Assembly (NCBI GenBank): GCA_041158045.1
Contig: JBEBCD010000036.1
Span: forward strand, 1-64,000
Direction: 5' to 3'
DNA length: 64,000 nt
DNA from: CAXRBC01 sp041158045
GTDB taxonomy: Bacteria; Actinomycetota; Acidimicrobiia; Acidimicrobiales; Ilumatobacteraceae
The notes under the pieces: generated by a model
What the model was told of the DNA's origin: nothing
Database searches by the model: none
The model's input: the letters and a program-made list of their open reading frames with translations, nothing else
Made by a program: the position numbers and the translations under genes
Shown here: positions 37,509-45,687 of the stretch, piece by piece
Layout of the letters: every line of letters starts with the position of its first letter
Position numbering within the stretch: position 1 is the first letter of the stretch

Positions 37509-38725
37509 GGCCGGACGATCGCGGCGAGCATCGCCTGGAACTTGGCTCGCGTCTCGGCGAGCTCCGCGTGCGGATCGGAGTCCGCGACGATCCCACCGCC
37601 GGCGAAGAGGCGCGCCTCGCGGCGGTCGTCGGAGAGCTCGGCGCAGCGGATCGTGACCGCGAACGCGCCCTGACCGCGGCCGTCCACCCAGCCGACGGCA
37701 CCGCCGTAGCGCCCGCGCGGACGCGACTCGAGCCGGGCGATGAGGCGCAGCGCCGCCTCCCGCGGGCTGCCGCCGAGCGCAGGGGTGGGGCAGAGGGCGA
37801 TCGCGAGGTCGACGACCGGCGCGGGCGGATCGGAGAGCACGCCGGCGACGCGGGTGCCGAGGTGCTGCACGTTGGCCACCGTCACGATGCTGGGCTCGGG
37901 CTCCCAATCGAGGTACGAGCACCACGGCAGGAGCGTGTCGTGGACCATCTCGATGACGACGCGGTGCTCGATCTGGTCCTTGGTGCTCGCGACGAGCTCG
38001 CGGGCGAGGCGCGCGTCGGTGTCCGGGTCGCCGGTGCGCGGCGCCGTGCCGGCGAGGGGGTGGCTCGCCACGTCGCGGCCGAAGACCGAGACGAGCAGCT
38101 CGGGGGAGGCGCCGACGAGGCCGTCGACGCTGTAGCGGTGGCTCGTGGCGAAGGCGGCGCGCAGCCGCCGGAGGACCGCATGGACGTCGATGGCCGCGCT
38201 CGCGCGCACGACGACGTCGCGGGCGACCACGACCTTGGCGAGTCGCCCCGCACGCACCTCGTCGCGGGCCGCGGCGACGGCGGCGAGGTAGTCGGCCACG
38301 GGGGTGCCGGGCGCGACCGAGTACCGCGCGTCGAGCGCATCGCCCGTCGCGGCGTCGGCCGGCGCGACGGCCTCCGCGGCGAGCCGCTCGAGGTCGGGGT
38401 CCTCGCCGATCGCGGTGATCCAGCGCGTGCCGTCCGGTGCGGTGCCGACGACGCAGGCGGGCACTGCGAGGGTGCCCGACGCGGGGTCGGCGAAGGGCAA
38501 CGCCCCGATGGCGACGGGCCCCGCCACCGCGTGGCCGATGCCGTCGTCGTGGCGCAGCGCCGCGAGCCAGGCCGTCGCGGAGGCGGCGGGGACGCGCGCG
38601 GCGATGCCCCGCCCGGCGACGCCCACCCCCTCGCGCACGAAGAGCGCGCCGTCGCCGCGCGCGACGTCCTCGAGCGCGGGCGTCGCGTCGGTGACCGCGG
38701 CGAGGGGGCGGGTGACCGCCCTCAC
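37505..38725 (-). CDS. menF: Isochorismate synthase
   Basis: A 406-residue chorismate-utilising enzyme of the MenF/EntC group: LAKVVVARDVVVRA, SPELLVSVFGRDVASHPLAG with GTAPRTGDPDTDA, TKDQIEHRVVIEMV, LCPTPALGGSPREAALRLI and RGRYGGAVGWVDGRGQGAF, FAGGGIVADSDPHAELAET. It isomerises chorismate to isochorismate for menD. GTG 38725 overlaps the upstream menG stop by 4 nt (GTGA). No TrpE-type regulatory features are seen, and the tryptophan genes lie 14 kb away. Confidence 0.9.
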   Translation of the reverse strand: MRAVTRPLAAVTDATPALEDVARGDGALFVREGVGVAGRGIAARVPAASATAWLAALRHDDGIGHAVAGPVAIGALPFADPASGTLAVPACVVGTAPDGTRWITAIGEDPDLERLAAEAVAPADAATGDALDARYSVAPGTPVADYLAAVAAARDEVRAGRLAKVVVARDVVVRASAAIDVHAVLRRLRAAFATSHRYSVDGLVGASPELLVSVFGRDVASHPLAGTAPRTGDPDTDARLARELVASTKDQIEHRVVIEMVHDTLLPWCSYLDWEPEPSIVTVANVQHLGTRVAGVLSDPPAPVVDLAIALCPTPALGGSPREAALRLIARLESRPRGRYGGAVGWVDGRGQGAFAVTIRCAELSDDRREARLFAGGGIVADSDPHAELAETRAKFQAMLAAIVRP

Positions 38726-39441
38726 CGCGTCGCCACCAGGAGCTGCGTGAGCCCGCCCGAGAGCCGCAGGTGCCGCGCGTCGGCGAAGCCGGCGGTGCGC
38801 GCCATCGCGACCAGCGCGGTCGGCTCGGGCAGGTAGGCCACGCTGCGCGGGAGGTAGCGGTAGGCGGCGCCGTCGGAGAGCAGGCGGCCGATGAGGGGTA
38901 CGGCCCGGCCGAACCAGACGGCGTGCGCGATCCGCACGACCGCGAGGCGGGGGACGCCCACGTCGAGCAGCGCGATGCGGCCGCCGGGGCGCACCACGCG
39001 CGCGAGCTCGGCGAAGAACGGGGGGAGCGATTCGAGGTTGCGCAGCGCGAAGCCGCAGGTGACCCCGTCGGCCGATGCGTCGCCGACGGGCAGGCGCAGC
39101 ACGTCGGCTTGTGCACGCGGCGCCCCGCTCGTGTCGTGCCGCAGCATCCCCATCGACATGTCGACCGACACGGGGCGCAGCCCGGCGCGCGCCAGCTCGG
39201 TGCAGAGGTCGCCGGTGCCGCTCGCGAGGTCGAGCACGGTGGCACCGGGACGCAGGCCGAGCTCGCGCACCGCGCGGCGTCGCCACCGCACGTCCAGCCG
39301 GAAGGTCATCAGGCGGTTGATCGCGTCGTAGCGCGGCGCGATCGCGTCGAACATGTCGCGGACCGCCGCGACCTTGGCCGCGCCCCGCGGCAGGTCGGCG
39401 AGCCGCTCCGCACCGCTGCGGCCGCCGTCTCCCGTCGCCAC
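38722..39441 (-). CDS. menG: Demethylmenaquinone methyltransferase
   Basis: A 239-residue SAM-dependent methyltransferase of the UbiE/MenG family: MFDAIAPRYDAINRLMTFRL and DVRWRRRAVRELGL N-terminally, SAM motif LDLASGTGDLCTELA, later FALRNLESLPPFFAELARVV and RPGGRIALLDVG. It adds the ring methyl in the last step of menaquinone synthesis. GTG 39441 is preferred over the upstream ATG because TAGCCT (39454-39449) stands 7 nt before it, making a leaderless message; this would also drive menF. Confidence 0.92.
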   Translation of the reverse strand: MATGDGGRSGAERLADLPRGAAKVAAVRDMFDAIAPRYDAINRLMTFRLDVRWRRRAVRELGLRPGATVLDLASGTGDLCTELARAGLRPVSVDMSMGMLRHDTSGAPRAQADVLRLPVGDASADGVTCGFALRNLESLPPFFAELARVVRPGGRIALLDVGVPRLAVVRIAHAVWFGRAVPLIGRLLSDGAAYRYLPRSVAYLPEPTALVAMARTAGFADARHLRLSGGLTQLLVATR

Positions 39442-39489
39442 GGCGATCAGGCTACGACGGGGTGCGGCTGGCATGATTGCCGTGCCGCG
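39442..39489. promoter_or_regulatory. Divergent menG / acyl-CoA dehydrogenase promoters
   Basis: Minus: TAGCCT (39454-39449), 7 nt before menG. Plus: CATGAT (39472-39477), 12 nt before ATG 39490. No Shine-Dalgarno on either side. Confidence 0.45.
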
Positions 39490-40710
39490 ATGATCGATTT
39501 CACCTTCCCGCCCGAGATCGACGCGGTGCGCCTGCGCGTCCGCGAGTTCGTCGATGCGGAGATCCGCCCCGCGTGGGAGGCGACCGACGGCGACGACCGC
39601 CGCGAGGTCGTGCGCACCATCGTCCGGCTACGCGCCCGCGCCCGCGAGGAGTGGCGGCTGTGGCTGCCCCACATGCCGGTCGAGTGGGGAGGGATGGGGC
39701 TCGGGCCGACCGCGATGGCCGCCGTGTCCGCGGAGGCGGCCAAGGTCCCGATCGGTCCGTACGTGCTCAATGCGCAGGCCCCCGACGAGGGCAACCAGCA
39801 CACGCTCCTGCACTGGGGGACCCCCGAGCAGCACGAGCGCTACCTGCGCCCGTCGTGCGAGGGCACGGTGCGCAGCTGCTTCGCGATGACGGAGCCCGAG
39901 GTGGCGGGCAGCGACCCGACGCTCATCCGCACCCGGGCCTACCGCGACGGCGACGAGTGGGTGCTGAACGGCCACAAGTGGTTCATCAGCGGCGCCCGCG
40001 GCGCGGCCTTCGCCCTCGTGATCGCCCGCACGGAGGAGGCGCCCGAGGTGCCGCAGGCCGCGAACACCTGCTTCATCGTCGACCTGCCGGCCGAGGGCCT
40101 CGAGATCGTGCGCGACATCGAGACGATGTCGGGGAGCCACAACCACTGCGAGCTGCTGCTCCGCGACGTGCGCGTGCCCGCGGCCAACATGCTGGGCGGC
40201 CGGGGGCAGGGGCACCAGCTGGGCCAGTACCGCCTGGGGCCGGCGCGCCTCGCGCACTGCATGCGCTGGATCGGTCAGGCGGAGACCGCGCTCGACATGA
40301 TGGTGGGCCGCTCGCTGGACCGGTACTCGCACGGATCGCTCCTCGCCGAGAAGCAGGGGATCCAGTGGCTCATCGCGGACTCGGCCATGGAGCTGTACCA
40401 GTGCAAGCTGATGGTCCTCCACGCGGCGTACCGGATCGAGCGCGGCCTCCCGTTCACCTCGGAGGTGTCGATGGCCAAGCACTTCGTGGCGAACAGCCTG
40501 TGGCGGATCGTCGACCGCGCGATCCAGGTGCACGGGGCGCTCGGCTACTCGACCGACACGCCGCTCGCGGCGATGCTGCAGCAGGCACGGTGGAGCCGCT
40601 TCGCCGACGGGGCCGACGAGATCCACCAGATGCGCATCGCGCAGCGCACGATCGCCGCCTGGAAGGATCACGGCAGCACGCGCGCCGCGACGGGCGACCT
40701 GCCGATCTGA
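39490..40710 (+). CDS. Acyl-CoA dehydrogenase
   Basis: A 406-residue FAD enzyme (FTFPPEIDAVRLRVREFVD at the start). Middle domain FAMTEPEVAGSDPTLIRTRA and VLNGHKWFISGARGAAFAL; SGSHNHCELLLRDVRVPAAN; C-terminal QVHGALGYSTDTPLAAMLQ and ADGADEIHQMRIAQRTIAA. The form is that of ACAD10/11-like and bacterial fadE-type dehydrogenases of long or unusual acyl-CoAs. The protein starts at ATG 39490. It probably shares an operon with the LLM oxidoreductase 49 nt downstream. Not part of the carnitine cluster and only distantly similar to the CaiA-like enzyme. Confidence 0.9.
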   Translation: MIDFTFPPEIDAVRLRVREFVDAEIRPAWEATDGDDRREVVRTIVRLRARAREEWRLWLPHMPVEWGGMGLGPTAMAAVSAEAAKVPIGPYVLNAQAPDEGNQHTLLHWGTPEQHERYLRPSCEGTVRSCFAMTEPEVAGSDPTLIRTRAYRDGDEWVLNGHKWFISGARGAAFALVIARTEEAPEVPQAANTCFIVDLPAEGLEIVRDIETMSGSHNHCELLLRDVRVPAANMLGGRGQGHQLGQYRLGPARLAHCMRWIGQAETALDMMVGRSLDRYSHGSLLAEKQGIQWLIADSAMELYQCKLMVLHAAYRIERGLPFTSEVSMAKHFVANSLWRIVDRAIQVHGALGYSTDTPLAAMLQQARWSRFADGADEIHQMRIAQRTIAAWKDHGSTRAATGDLPI

Positions 40711-40721
40711 CGCGCGCGGAC

Positions 40722-40745
40722 CCGACCGACCGACCGACCGACCGA
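40722..40745 (+). repeat. (CCGA)6 tetranucleotide repeat before the LLM gene
   Basis: Six perfect tandem copies of CCGA lie between the acyl-CoA dehydrogenase stop and the Shine-Dalgarno GAAGGAG (40747-40753) of the LLM oxidoreductase. Slippage would change the leader length without affecting a reading frame. Confidence 0.9.
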
Positions 40746-40759
40746 CGAAGGAGCCAGCC

Positions 40760-41728
40760 ATGACGACCTCCCCGCACGTGATCTTCGGCGTCTTCATGCC
40801 GCAGGGCTGGAAGATGGAGCTGGCGGGCATCCGCGACGATCAGGAGAAGTGGGCGCGTGCGGTCGAGATCGCGCAGCACGCCGAGCGGCTCGGCTTCGAC
40901 TCCATCTGGGTGTACGACCACTTCCACAACGTCCCCAAGCCCGCGCACGAGGCCGTCTTCGAGTGCTGGACGACCATGGCCGCCATCAGCCAGCGCACGA
41001 CGCGGATCCGCCTCGGGCAGATGGTGGGGTGCAACATGTACCGCGAGCCCGCCCTGCTCGCGAAGATCACCTCGACCATCGACGTGATGTCGGGCGGTCG
41101 GCTCGACTGGGGGATCGGTGCCGGCTGGTACGAGAACGAGTGCCGCGGCTACGGCTACGAGTTCCCCGTACCGAAGGTCCGCATCGCGATGCTGCGCGAG
41201 TGCGTGGAGATCGTGACCTCGATGTGGACGCAGGCCGAGACGACCTACGCGGGGGCGCACTACACGCTGCACCGCGGCAACTGCGACCCCAAGCCGGTGC
41301 AGCGGCCGCGCCCGCCCATCTGGATCGGCGGCGGGGGCGAGCAGCTCACGCTGCGGGTCGTCGCGCGCCACGCGGACTTCGCCAACTTCGGCGGCACGCC
41401 CGAGGACTTCCTGCGCAAGAAGGAGATCCTCCGCGGACACTGCGAGGCGGTCGGGCGCGATCCCTCGGAGATCCGCCTCACGTGGTCGCCCGACGTCTTC
41501 ATCCGCGGGACGGCGGCCGAGATGGAGCGGGCGGGCTCGCGGAGCCTCTGGGGCCACGACCTCGACAAGTGGCGCTCGCAGCACCTCGTCGGCACGCCGG
41601 CGGAGGTGCGGTCCAAGATCGCCCGCTACGTGGAGATGGGGTGCAGCGGCTTCGTCCCGTGGTGCGCCGACTACCCCGAGACCGAGACGATGGAGCACCT
41701 CGCCGAGATCATGCGGGAGTACCGCTAG
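40760..41728 (+). CDS. LLM-class F420-dependent oxidoreductase (luciferase-like)
   Basis: A 322-residue TIM-barrel protein of the luciferase-like monooxygenase family, F420-dependent type: FDSIWVYDHFHNV, TTRIRLGQMVGCNMYREP, IDVMSGGRLDWGIGAGWYE, RPPIWIGGGGEQLTLRVVA and a C-terminal GCSGFVPWCADYPE. Such enzymes use F420 or FMN for reductive or oxidative steps on various substrates; the use of F420 fits an actinobacterium. A clear Shine-Dalgarno (GAAGGAG) lies 6 nt before ATG 40760. Its stop overlaps the convergent MaoC gene stop as CTAG. Confidence 0.88.
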   Translation: MTTSPHVIFGVFMPQGWKMELAGIRDDQEKWARAVEIAQHAERLGFDSIWVYDHFHNVPKPAHEAVFECWTTMAAISQRTTRIRLGQMVGCNMYREPALLAKITSTIDVMSGGRLDWGIGAGWYENECRGYGYEFPVPKVRIAMLRECVEIVTSMWTQAETTYAGAHYTLHRGNCDPKPVQRPRPPIWIGGGGEQLTLRVVARHADFANFGGTPEDFLRKKEILRGHCEAVGRDPSEIRLTWSPDVFIRGTAAEMERAGSRSLWGHDLDKWRSQHLVGTPAEVRSKIARYVEMGCSGFVPWCADYPETETMEHLAEIMREYR

Positions 41729-42189
41729 CCGCCGAAGTACGTGCGGAAGACGAGCTCCGCCACGCACGAGGGCTTGGCGGCACCCTCGCACTCGAAGGTC
41801 GCCTCGATCGTGGTCTGCACGCCGCCCGCGACCTCCTCCACCGCGAGCAGCTTGGCCCCCACGCGCAGGCGCGACCCGACCGGCACCGGCGAGGGGAAGC
41901 GCACGCGGTTGGCCCCGTAGTTGACCCCCATCACCGCGCCGGTGACGGTGTAGACCTGCGGCAGGAGCATCGGTCCGAGCGACAGCGTGAGGTAGCCGTG
42001 CGCGATCGGCCCGCCGAACGGCCCGGCCTTGGCGCGCTCGACGTCGACGTGGATCCACTGGTGGTCGCCGGTCGCGTCCGCGAACGTGTCGACCATCCCC
42101 TGCGTGATCGTCACCCAGTCGGACCAGCCGAGGTGCGACCCGACGCGCGCGAGGAGCCCGGCCTTGCCGTCGATGATCGTCGGTGGCAC
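41725..42189 (-). CDS. MaoC/NodN-like dehydratase domain protein
   Basis: A 154-residue hotdog-fold hydratase-like protein: VTITQGMVDTFADATGDHQ with WIHVDVERAKAGPFGGPIAHG, the MaoC/R-hydratase signature containing the catalytic Asp and His, then YLTLSLGPMLLPQV and VNYGANRVRFPSPVPVG. The length and sequence are like NodN/MaoC-type proteins that hydrate trans-2-enoyl-CoAs. Starts at GTG 42189. It is convergent with the LLM gene and upstream of it on minus is a small membrane protein; its pathway is unclear. Confidence 0.85.
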   Translation of the reverse strand: MPPTIIDGKAGLLARVGSHLGWSDWVTITQGMVDTFADATGDHQWIHVDVERAKAGPFGGPIAHGYLTLSLGPMLLPQVYTVTGAVMGVNYGANRVRFPSPVPVGSRLRVGAKLLAVEEVAGGVQTTIEATFECEGAAKPSCVAELVFRTYFGG

Positions 42190-42233
42190 GGGGAGATCCT
42201 GCCAGACGCGGGGCCGGGGCGGGTCGGCGACGC

Positions 42234-42674
42234 CTAGCGGAACCAGACGCGCTGGTGGGCGCGGCTCTGCGGGTGGAGCAGGAGCGCGCACAGCGCCGCG
42301 TCGAAGACCAGGCCGAGCGTGCCGCCCCCCGAGAGGCGTTGGTACTGGCCGAGCCCCGTCCCGGCGAGCACCCACCATCGCAGTGGGAAGACGCCGACCG
42401 CGAGCGCCACGGCGATGCGCCACCCGAGACGGCGGTCGTTGGCCATGAGGATGCCGGCGAGGGCGTGGGTGCCCACGAACGCGGCGCCGAGCGCCCACCC
42501 GACGGGACCGCCCGGGCGCACGTCGCGCACCCAGCCGATCCAGTCGCGACCATCGACGAGCGAGACCGCGCCGAAGAACGCGGTGAAGTAGAGCAGCCAG
42601 GTCGAGATCTGGAGCGTCTGCGGCTGCATGCGGTCGAACCATCTGCGCCAGTCGATGCCCCACGCGCCCGCCAC
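42234..42674 (-). CDS. Small four-helix membrane protein of unknown function
   Basis: A 146-residue protein with four predicted helices: around residues 20-40 (LQISTWLLYFTAFFGAVSLV), 56-75 (VGWALGAAFVGTHALAGILM), 82-98 (IAVALAVGVFPLRWWVLAG) and 112-127. The N-terminus (WGIDWRRWFDRMQPQ) is soluble and tryptophan-rich. I do not recognise the family. GTG 42674 was chosen because CAGACT (42686-42681) is 6 nt upstream, as for other leaderless genes. It is divergent from era. Confidence 0.65.
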   Translation of the reverse strand: MAGAWGIDWRRWFDRMQPQTLQISTWLLYFTAFFGAVSLVDGRDWIGWVRDVRPGGPVGWALGAAFVGTHALAGILMANDRRLGWRIAVALAVGVFPLRWWVLAGTGLGQYQRLSGGGTLGLVFDAALCALLLHPQSRAHQRVWFR

Positions 42675-42711
42675 GCCACGAGTCTGGCAGGCGTGGCCGT
42701 AGTGTCGCGGC
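42675..42711. promoter_or_regulatory. Divergent leaderless promoters of the small membrane protein and era
   Basis: Plus: TAGTGT (42700-42705), 6 nt before era ATG 42712. Minus: CAGACT (42686-42681), 6 nt before GTG 42674. Confidence 0.5.
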
Positions 42712-43551
42712 ATGCGCAGCGGTTTCGTGGCGCTCGTCGGGCGCCCCAACGTCGGCAAGTCGTCGCTCGCCAACGCAATCTGCGGCACCAAGGTCACGAT
42801 CGTCTCGCCGGTCCCGCAGACGACGCGTCGGCGCGTGCGCGGCGTGCTGCACCGGCCCGATGCGCAGGTCGTCCTCGTCGACACGCCCGGGCTGCACGAC
42901 GCCCGCACCGCGTTGGGGCGCGCGGCCAACGACGCGGCGCGCGAGGCCGCTGCGGATGTGGACCTCGCGTGCTTGGTGCTCGACGCGACCGCGGGCTGGA
43001 CGCCCGCCGACGAGGCCGTGGCCCGCGGCTGCGACATGGCGCGCACGGTGATCGTGGTCAACAAGGCCGACGCGGCGGGCGCCGCCGCGGTCGGCGCGTG
43101 CCTCGCGGCCACCGCATCGCTCGGCGCCGCGGCGTGGCACCCGGTGTCGGCCCGCACGGGGGAGGGCGTCGCCGCGCTCGTCTCGACGCTGGTCGCTGCG
43201 ATGCCCGAGGGGCCGCCGCTCTACCCCGAGGGGACGATCCGCGAGACCGACGACGACGAGTGGGTGGCCGAGCTGGTCCGCGAGGAGCTCATGCGCCGCA
43301 CCCGCGAGGAGGTGCCGCACTCGATCGCCACCCGTGTGGTCGAGCGCGACGGGCGGATCGTGCGCTGCGAGATCGTCGTGGAGCGCGAGAGCCAGAAGGG
43401 CATCGTGATCGGGGCCGGGGGTGCGATGCTCGCGGCCGTGCGCGCGGCGGTGGCCCCGTCGCTGCCCGCGGGGACGCGCCTCGAGCTGCAGGTGCGGGTG
43501 GTGCGCAACTGGCAGCGCGACGAGGACCAGGTCGCCCGACTGGTGGAGTGA
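42712..43551 (+). CDS. era: GTPase Era
   Basis: A 279-residue Era: G1 GRPNVGKSS at residues 10-18, G2 region VPQTTRRRVRG, G3 DTPGLHD, G4 NKAD, then a C-terminal KH domain with EREVP-type entry (REEVPHSIATRVVERD) and VERESQKGIVIGAGGAML. Era binds 16S rRNA 3' end in 30S assembly, in the same process as YbeY. It is shorter than typical (~300) in the linker. Preceded by TAGTGT 6 nt before ATG. It is separated from phoH-ybeY-corC by 12 kb here. Confidence 0.93.
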   Translation: MRSGFVALVGRPNVGKSSLANAICGTKVTIVSPVPQTTRRRVRGVLHRPDAQVVLVDTPGLHDARTALGRAANDAAREAAADVDLACLVLDATAGWTPADEAVARGCDMARTVIVVNKADAAGAAAVGACLAATASLGAAAWHPVSARTGEGVAALVSTLVAAMPEGPPLYPEGTIRETDDDEWVAELVREELMRRTREEVPHSIATRVVERDGRIVRCEIVVERESQKGIVIGAGGAMLAAVRAAVAPSLPAGTRLELQVRVVRNWQRDEDQVARLVE

Positions 43552-43552
43552 C

Positions 43553-43568
43553 GGCGCGGCCCCGCGCC
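43553..43568. terminator. Short GC hairpin after era
   Basis: GGCGCG (43553-43558) pairs with CGCGCC (43563-43568) around a four-base loop, in the 34-nt gap between convergent era and lipoprotein genes. Weak evidence, no T-tract. Confidence 0.35.
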
Positions 43569-43585
43569 GGCGCCGACCGGCGCGG

Positions 43586-44266
43586 TCAGCCCAGCAGGCG
43601 CGAGTAGTCGTCGTACGACACGGGGGTGCCCGCCGGCGCGAGGCTGCCGTTGCCGCGGGGCACGGCGATCGGCGTGCCCGACTCCGCCACGACGACCTGG
43701 CCGATGCCGGGGCGGCGCGTGAGCGTGAGCACCAGCTGCGCGATCGCGAGGCGCTGGTCGACGGGCGTGAGCGCCTCGAGGAACGCGCGGTCGACGTCGA
43801 GCGTGGCGACGCCGCGCGCGACGGAGAGGTCGACGACGAGCGTCGCGGGCACGGCGCTGCGCAGGCCGACGCCGGAGTCGCCGGGAGGCGGTCCCGCGAC
43901 GAGGGCGGCGAGCACCTGCGTCTCGGTCGCCGGGCTCACGAGCTCGGCGATCGTCTCGACGATGCGGTCGCCCGCGACGAAGTGCAGCGTGGCGAGCTCC
44001 GCGACGATCTCGGGCTCGCCGTCGGGCGGCCCGGGCGGCACGGAGGTGTCCGCCGGTGCGACCGAGGTGGAGCTCGACGTGGTCGTCGTCTCGGCGAGCC
44101 CGTAGGGCACCTCGGCGGCCGGCACGGTCTCGACGACGCCCTCGGAGGGCACGCCACATCCGACGAGTCCCGCGATCGCGGCGAGCGACGCCGCGGCGCG
44201 GACCGCGCGCCCCGTGCGGCGTCGGGGCGTGCGGGGGCGCCGTCCGTAGGTCCGACCGGTCGTCAC
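43586..44266 (-). CDS. GerMN-domain lipoprotein (short LpqB-like)
   Basis: A 226-residue lipoprotein: basic N-terminus, hydrophobic core and lipobox AIAGLVGC at about residues 31-38, a Ser/Thr linker (TTTTSSSTSVAPADTS), then a GerMN domain (AELATLHFVAGDRIVETIAE, LVVDLSVARGVATLDVDRAF, VDQRLAIAQLVLTLTRRPGI). In other actinobacteria LpqB carries GerMN domains and a beta-propeller and is encoded after the MtrB kinase; here only the GerMN part exists. GTG 44266 overlaps the kinase stop by 4 nt. It probably modulates the kinase from the membrane face. Confidence 0.85.
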   Translation of the reverse strand: MTTGRTYGRRPRTPRRRTGRAVRAAASLAAIAGLVGCGVPSEGVVETVPAAEVPYGLAETTTTSSSTSVAPADTSVPPGPPDGEPEIVAELATLHFVAGDRIVETIAELVSPATETQVLAALVAGPPPGDSGVGLRSAVPATLVVDLSVARGVATLDVDRAFLEALTPVDQRLAIAQLVLTLTRRPGIGQVVVAESGTPIAVPRGNGSLAPAGTPVSYDDYSRLLG

Positions 44267-45687
44267 GAGGCGCCCTCGCGGTCGTCGGGTCGCATCGCCT
44301 CGCGCGCGAGCCGAACGACGAATCGTGCACCGCCGCCCGGCGTGCTCTCGACGGTCGCGTCGCCGCCGAGGGCCCGCGCGTGCTGGGCCACGATGGCGAG
44401 GCCGAGGCCGCTGCCCACGGAGTTGCGCGCCGCGGTGCCGCGGGCGAAGCGCTCGAAGATGCGCTCGCGCTCGCTCGCCGCGACGCCCGCACCCGCGTCC
44501 TCCACCTCGAGGCGCAGCCACGCGTCGTCGCCGGCGATTCGCACGACGGTGGCGCCCCCGGCGTGGTCGCGCGCGTTCTCCAGCAGGTTGACCACGATGC
44601 GCTCGATGCGCGCGCGGTCGACGCCGACGAGGTCGTCGGTCGCGCCGACCTCGATCGGCACGTCGGCGAAGCCGCGGGCGCCCGCGATGCGCCGCACGAG
44701 GTCCCCGAGCCGCAGCGTCTCCACCCGGCGCGCCCGGGGCTCGAGCACGTCGCCCGCGTCGAGCCGCGAAAGCTCGAGGAGGTCCGACACCGTGCGGTCG
44801 AAGCGCCGGACCTGGCGGCCGAGGATCTCGAGCGCCTGGCGGTTGCGCTCGCTCAGCTCGTCGCGGCGCGTCTCGAGCACCTCGACCGCGGCGATGAGGG
44901 CGGTCACGGGGGAGCGCAGCTCGTGGCTCACGTCGCTGGCGAACCTCACCTCGCGCTCGATGCGGGAGCGCACCGCGTCGACCATGTCGTTGAACGACCG
45001 GGCGAGGCGCGCGAGCTCGGGGTCGCGCTCGTCCTCGAGGCGGGTGTCGAGTCCACCCGAGGCGATCTCGCCCGCGGCGGATGCGACGCGACGGAGCGGG
45101 CCGAGGACCCCTCGGCTCATGGTGAAGCCGAGCAGCCCCGCGGCGACCGTGATGAGGGTGACGCCGACCGAGAGCGTCGTGGCGATCGTCGCGAGCGTCG
45201 TGCGGACCGAGTCGAGCGGGAACGCCTCGAAGTAGTGGGCGCGGGGCGCGGCGATCGTGACGCCCACCGCCTCGTAGGGCGCGCCGTCGAACACGAAGCG
45301 CTGGCGACCGGTGGCGCCCGCGAGCACCGCGTCGAGGAGCTCCCGCGGCAGGTTGGACTGCGTGAAGCGCAGTGGCTCCTGTGCGTAGAAGGTGTCGTCG
45401 GCCGCGAGGTGGAGCACGGCGAAGCCGCCTCGCTCGGTGCGGATGTTGGTCACCAGGTCACCGACGGCGTCGGGGTCGCTCGCGACGATCGTCCGCACGA
45501 GCTGCGCGTTGTTGTACGCCTGGCGGGACGCCGCCTCGGTGCGCTGCGCCAGGAGGTACGAGCGCGTCGACGCGTAGGTCACGATGCCGAGCGTGAGCGC
45601 GCCGGCGAACGCCGCGAGCGCGAACGAGAGCGTGACGCGGCCGCGGAGGCCGCGGACCGGTGCGGTCCGCCGCGGGCTCGGGGACAT
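44263..45687 (-). CDS. Sensor histidine kinase (MtrB/HAMP type)
   Basis: A 474-residue kinase. TM1 at ~18-40, extracytoplasmic sensor ~41-165, TM2 ~168-190, HAMP ~191-245 (GVLGPLRRVASAAGEI), HisKA with phospho-acceptor His255 in SDVSHELRSP, N box VVNLLENARDHAG, G1 DAGAG, G2 SGLGLAIVAQHARAL, and a final GGGARFVVRL. It autophosphorylates and signals to the OmpR-type regulator across the divergent gap, the two arranged head to head rather than in one operon. ATG 45687 chosen; GTG 45693 would add two residues. GAGGCT lies 6 nt upstream of the ATG. Confidence 0.92.
   Translation of the reverse strand: MSPSPRRTAPVRGLRGRVTLSFALAAFAGALTLGIVTYASTRSYLLAQRTEAASRQAYNNAQLVRTIVASDPDAVGDLVTNIRTERGGFAVLHLAADDTFYAQEPLRFTQSNLPRELLDAVLAGATGRQRFVFDGAPYEAVGVTIAAPRAHYFEAFPLDSVRTTLATIATTLSVGVTLITVAAGLLGFTMSRGVLGPLRRVASAAGEIASGGLDTRLEDERDPELARLARSFNDMVDAVRSRIEREVRFASDVSHELRSPVTALIAAVEVLETRRDELSERNRQALEILGRQVRRFDRTVSDLLELSRLDAGDVLEPRARRVETLRLGDLVRRIAGARGFADVPIEVGATDDLVGVDRARIERIVVNLLENARDHAGGATVVRIAGDDAWLRLEVEDAGAGVAASERERIFERFARGTAARNSVGSGLGLAIVAQHARALGGDATVESTPGGGARFVVRLAREAMRPDDREGAS

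Noticed and set aside
34485..39245. Very long open frames opposite the men genes (over 1500 codons on minus), and similar ones opposite polA (60122-63778) and phoH-corC (27963-31166)
   Set aside because: They are Arg/Ala/Pro/His-rich shadows produced by GC-rich third positions; the overlapping strand encodes clear conserved enzymes.
40722..40745. CRISPR or phage-like repeat
   Set aside because: It is a simple 4-nt tandem array with no spacers and no cas genes nearby.
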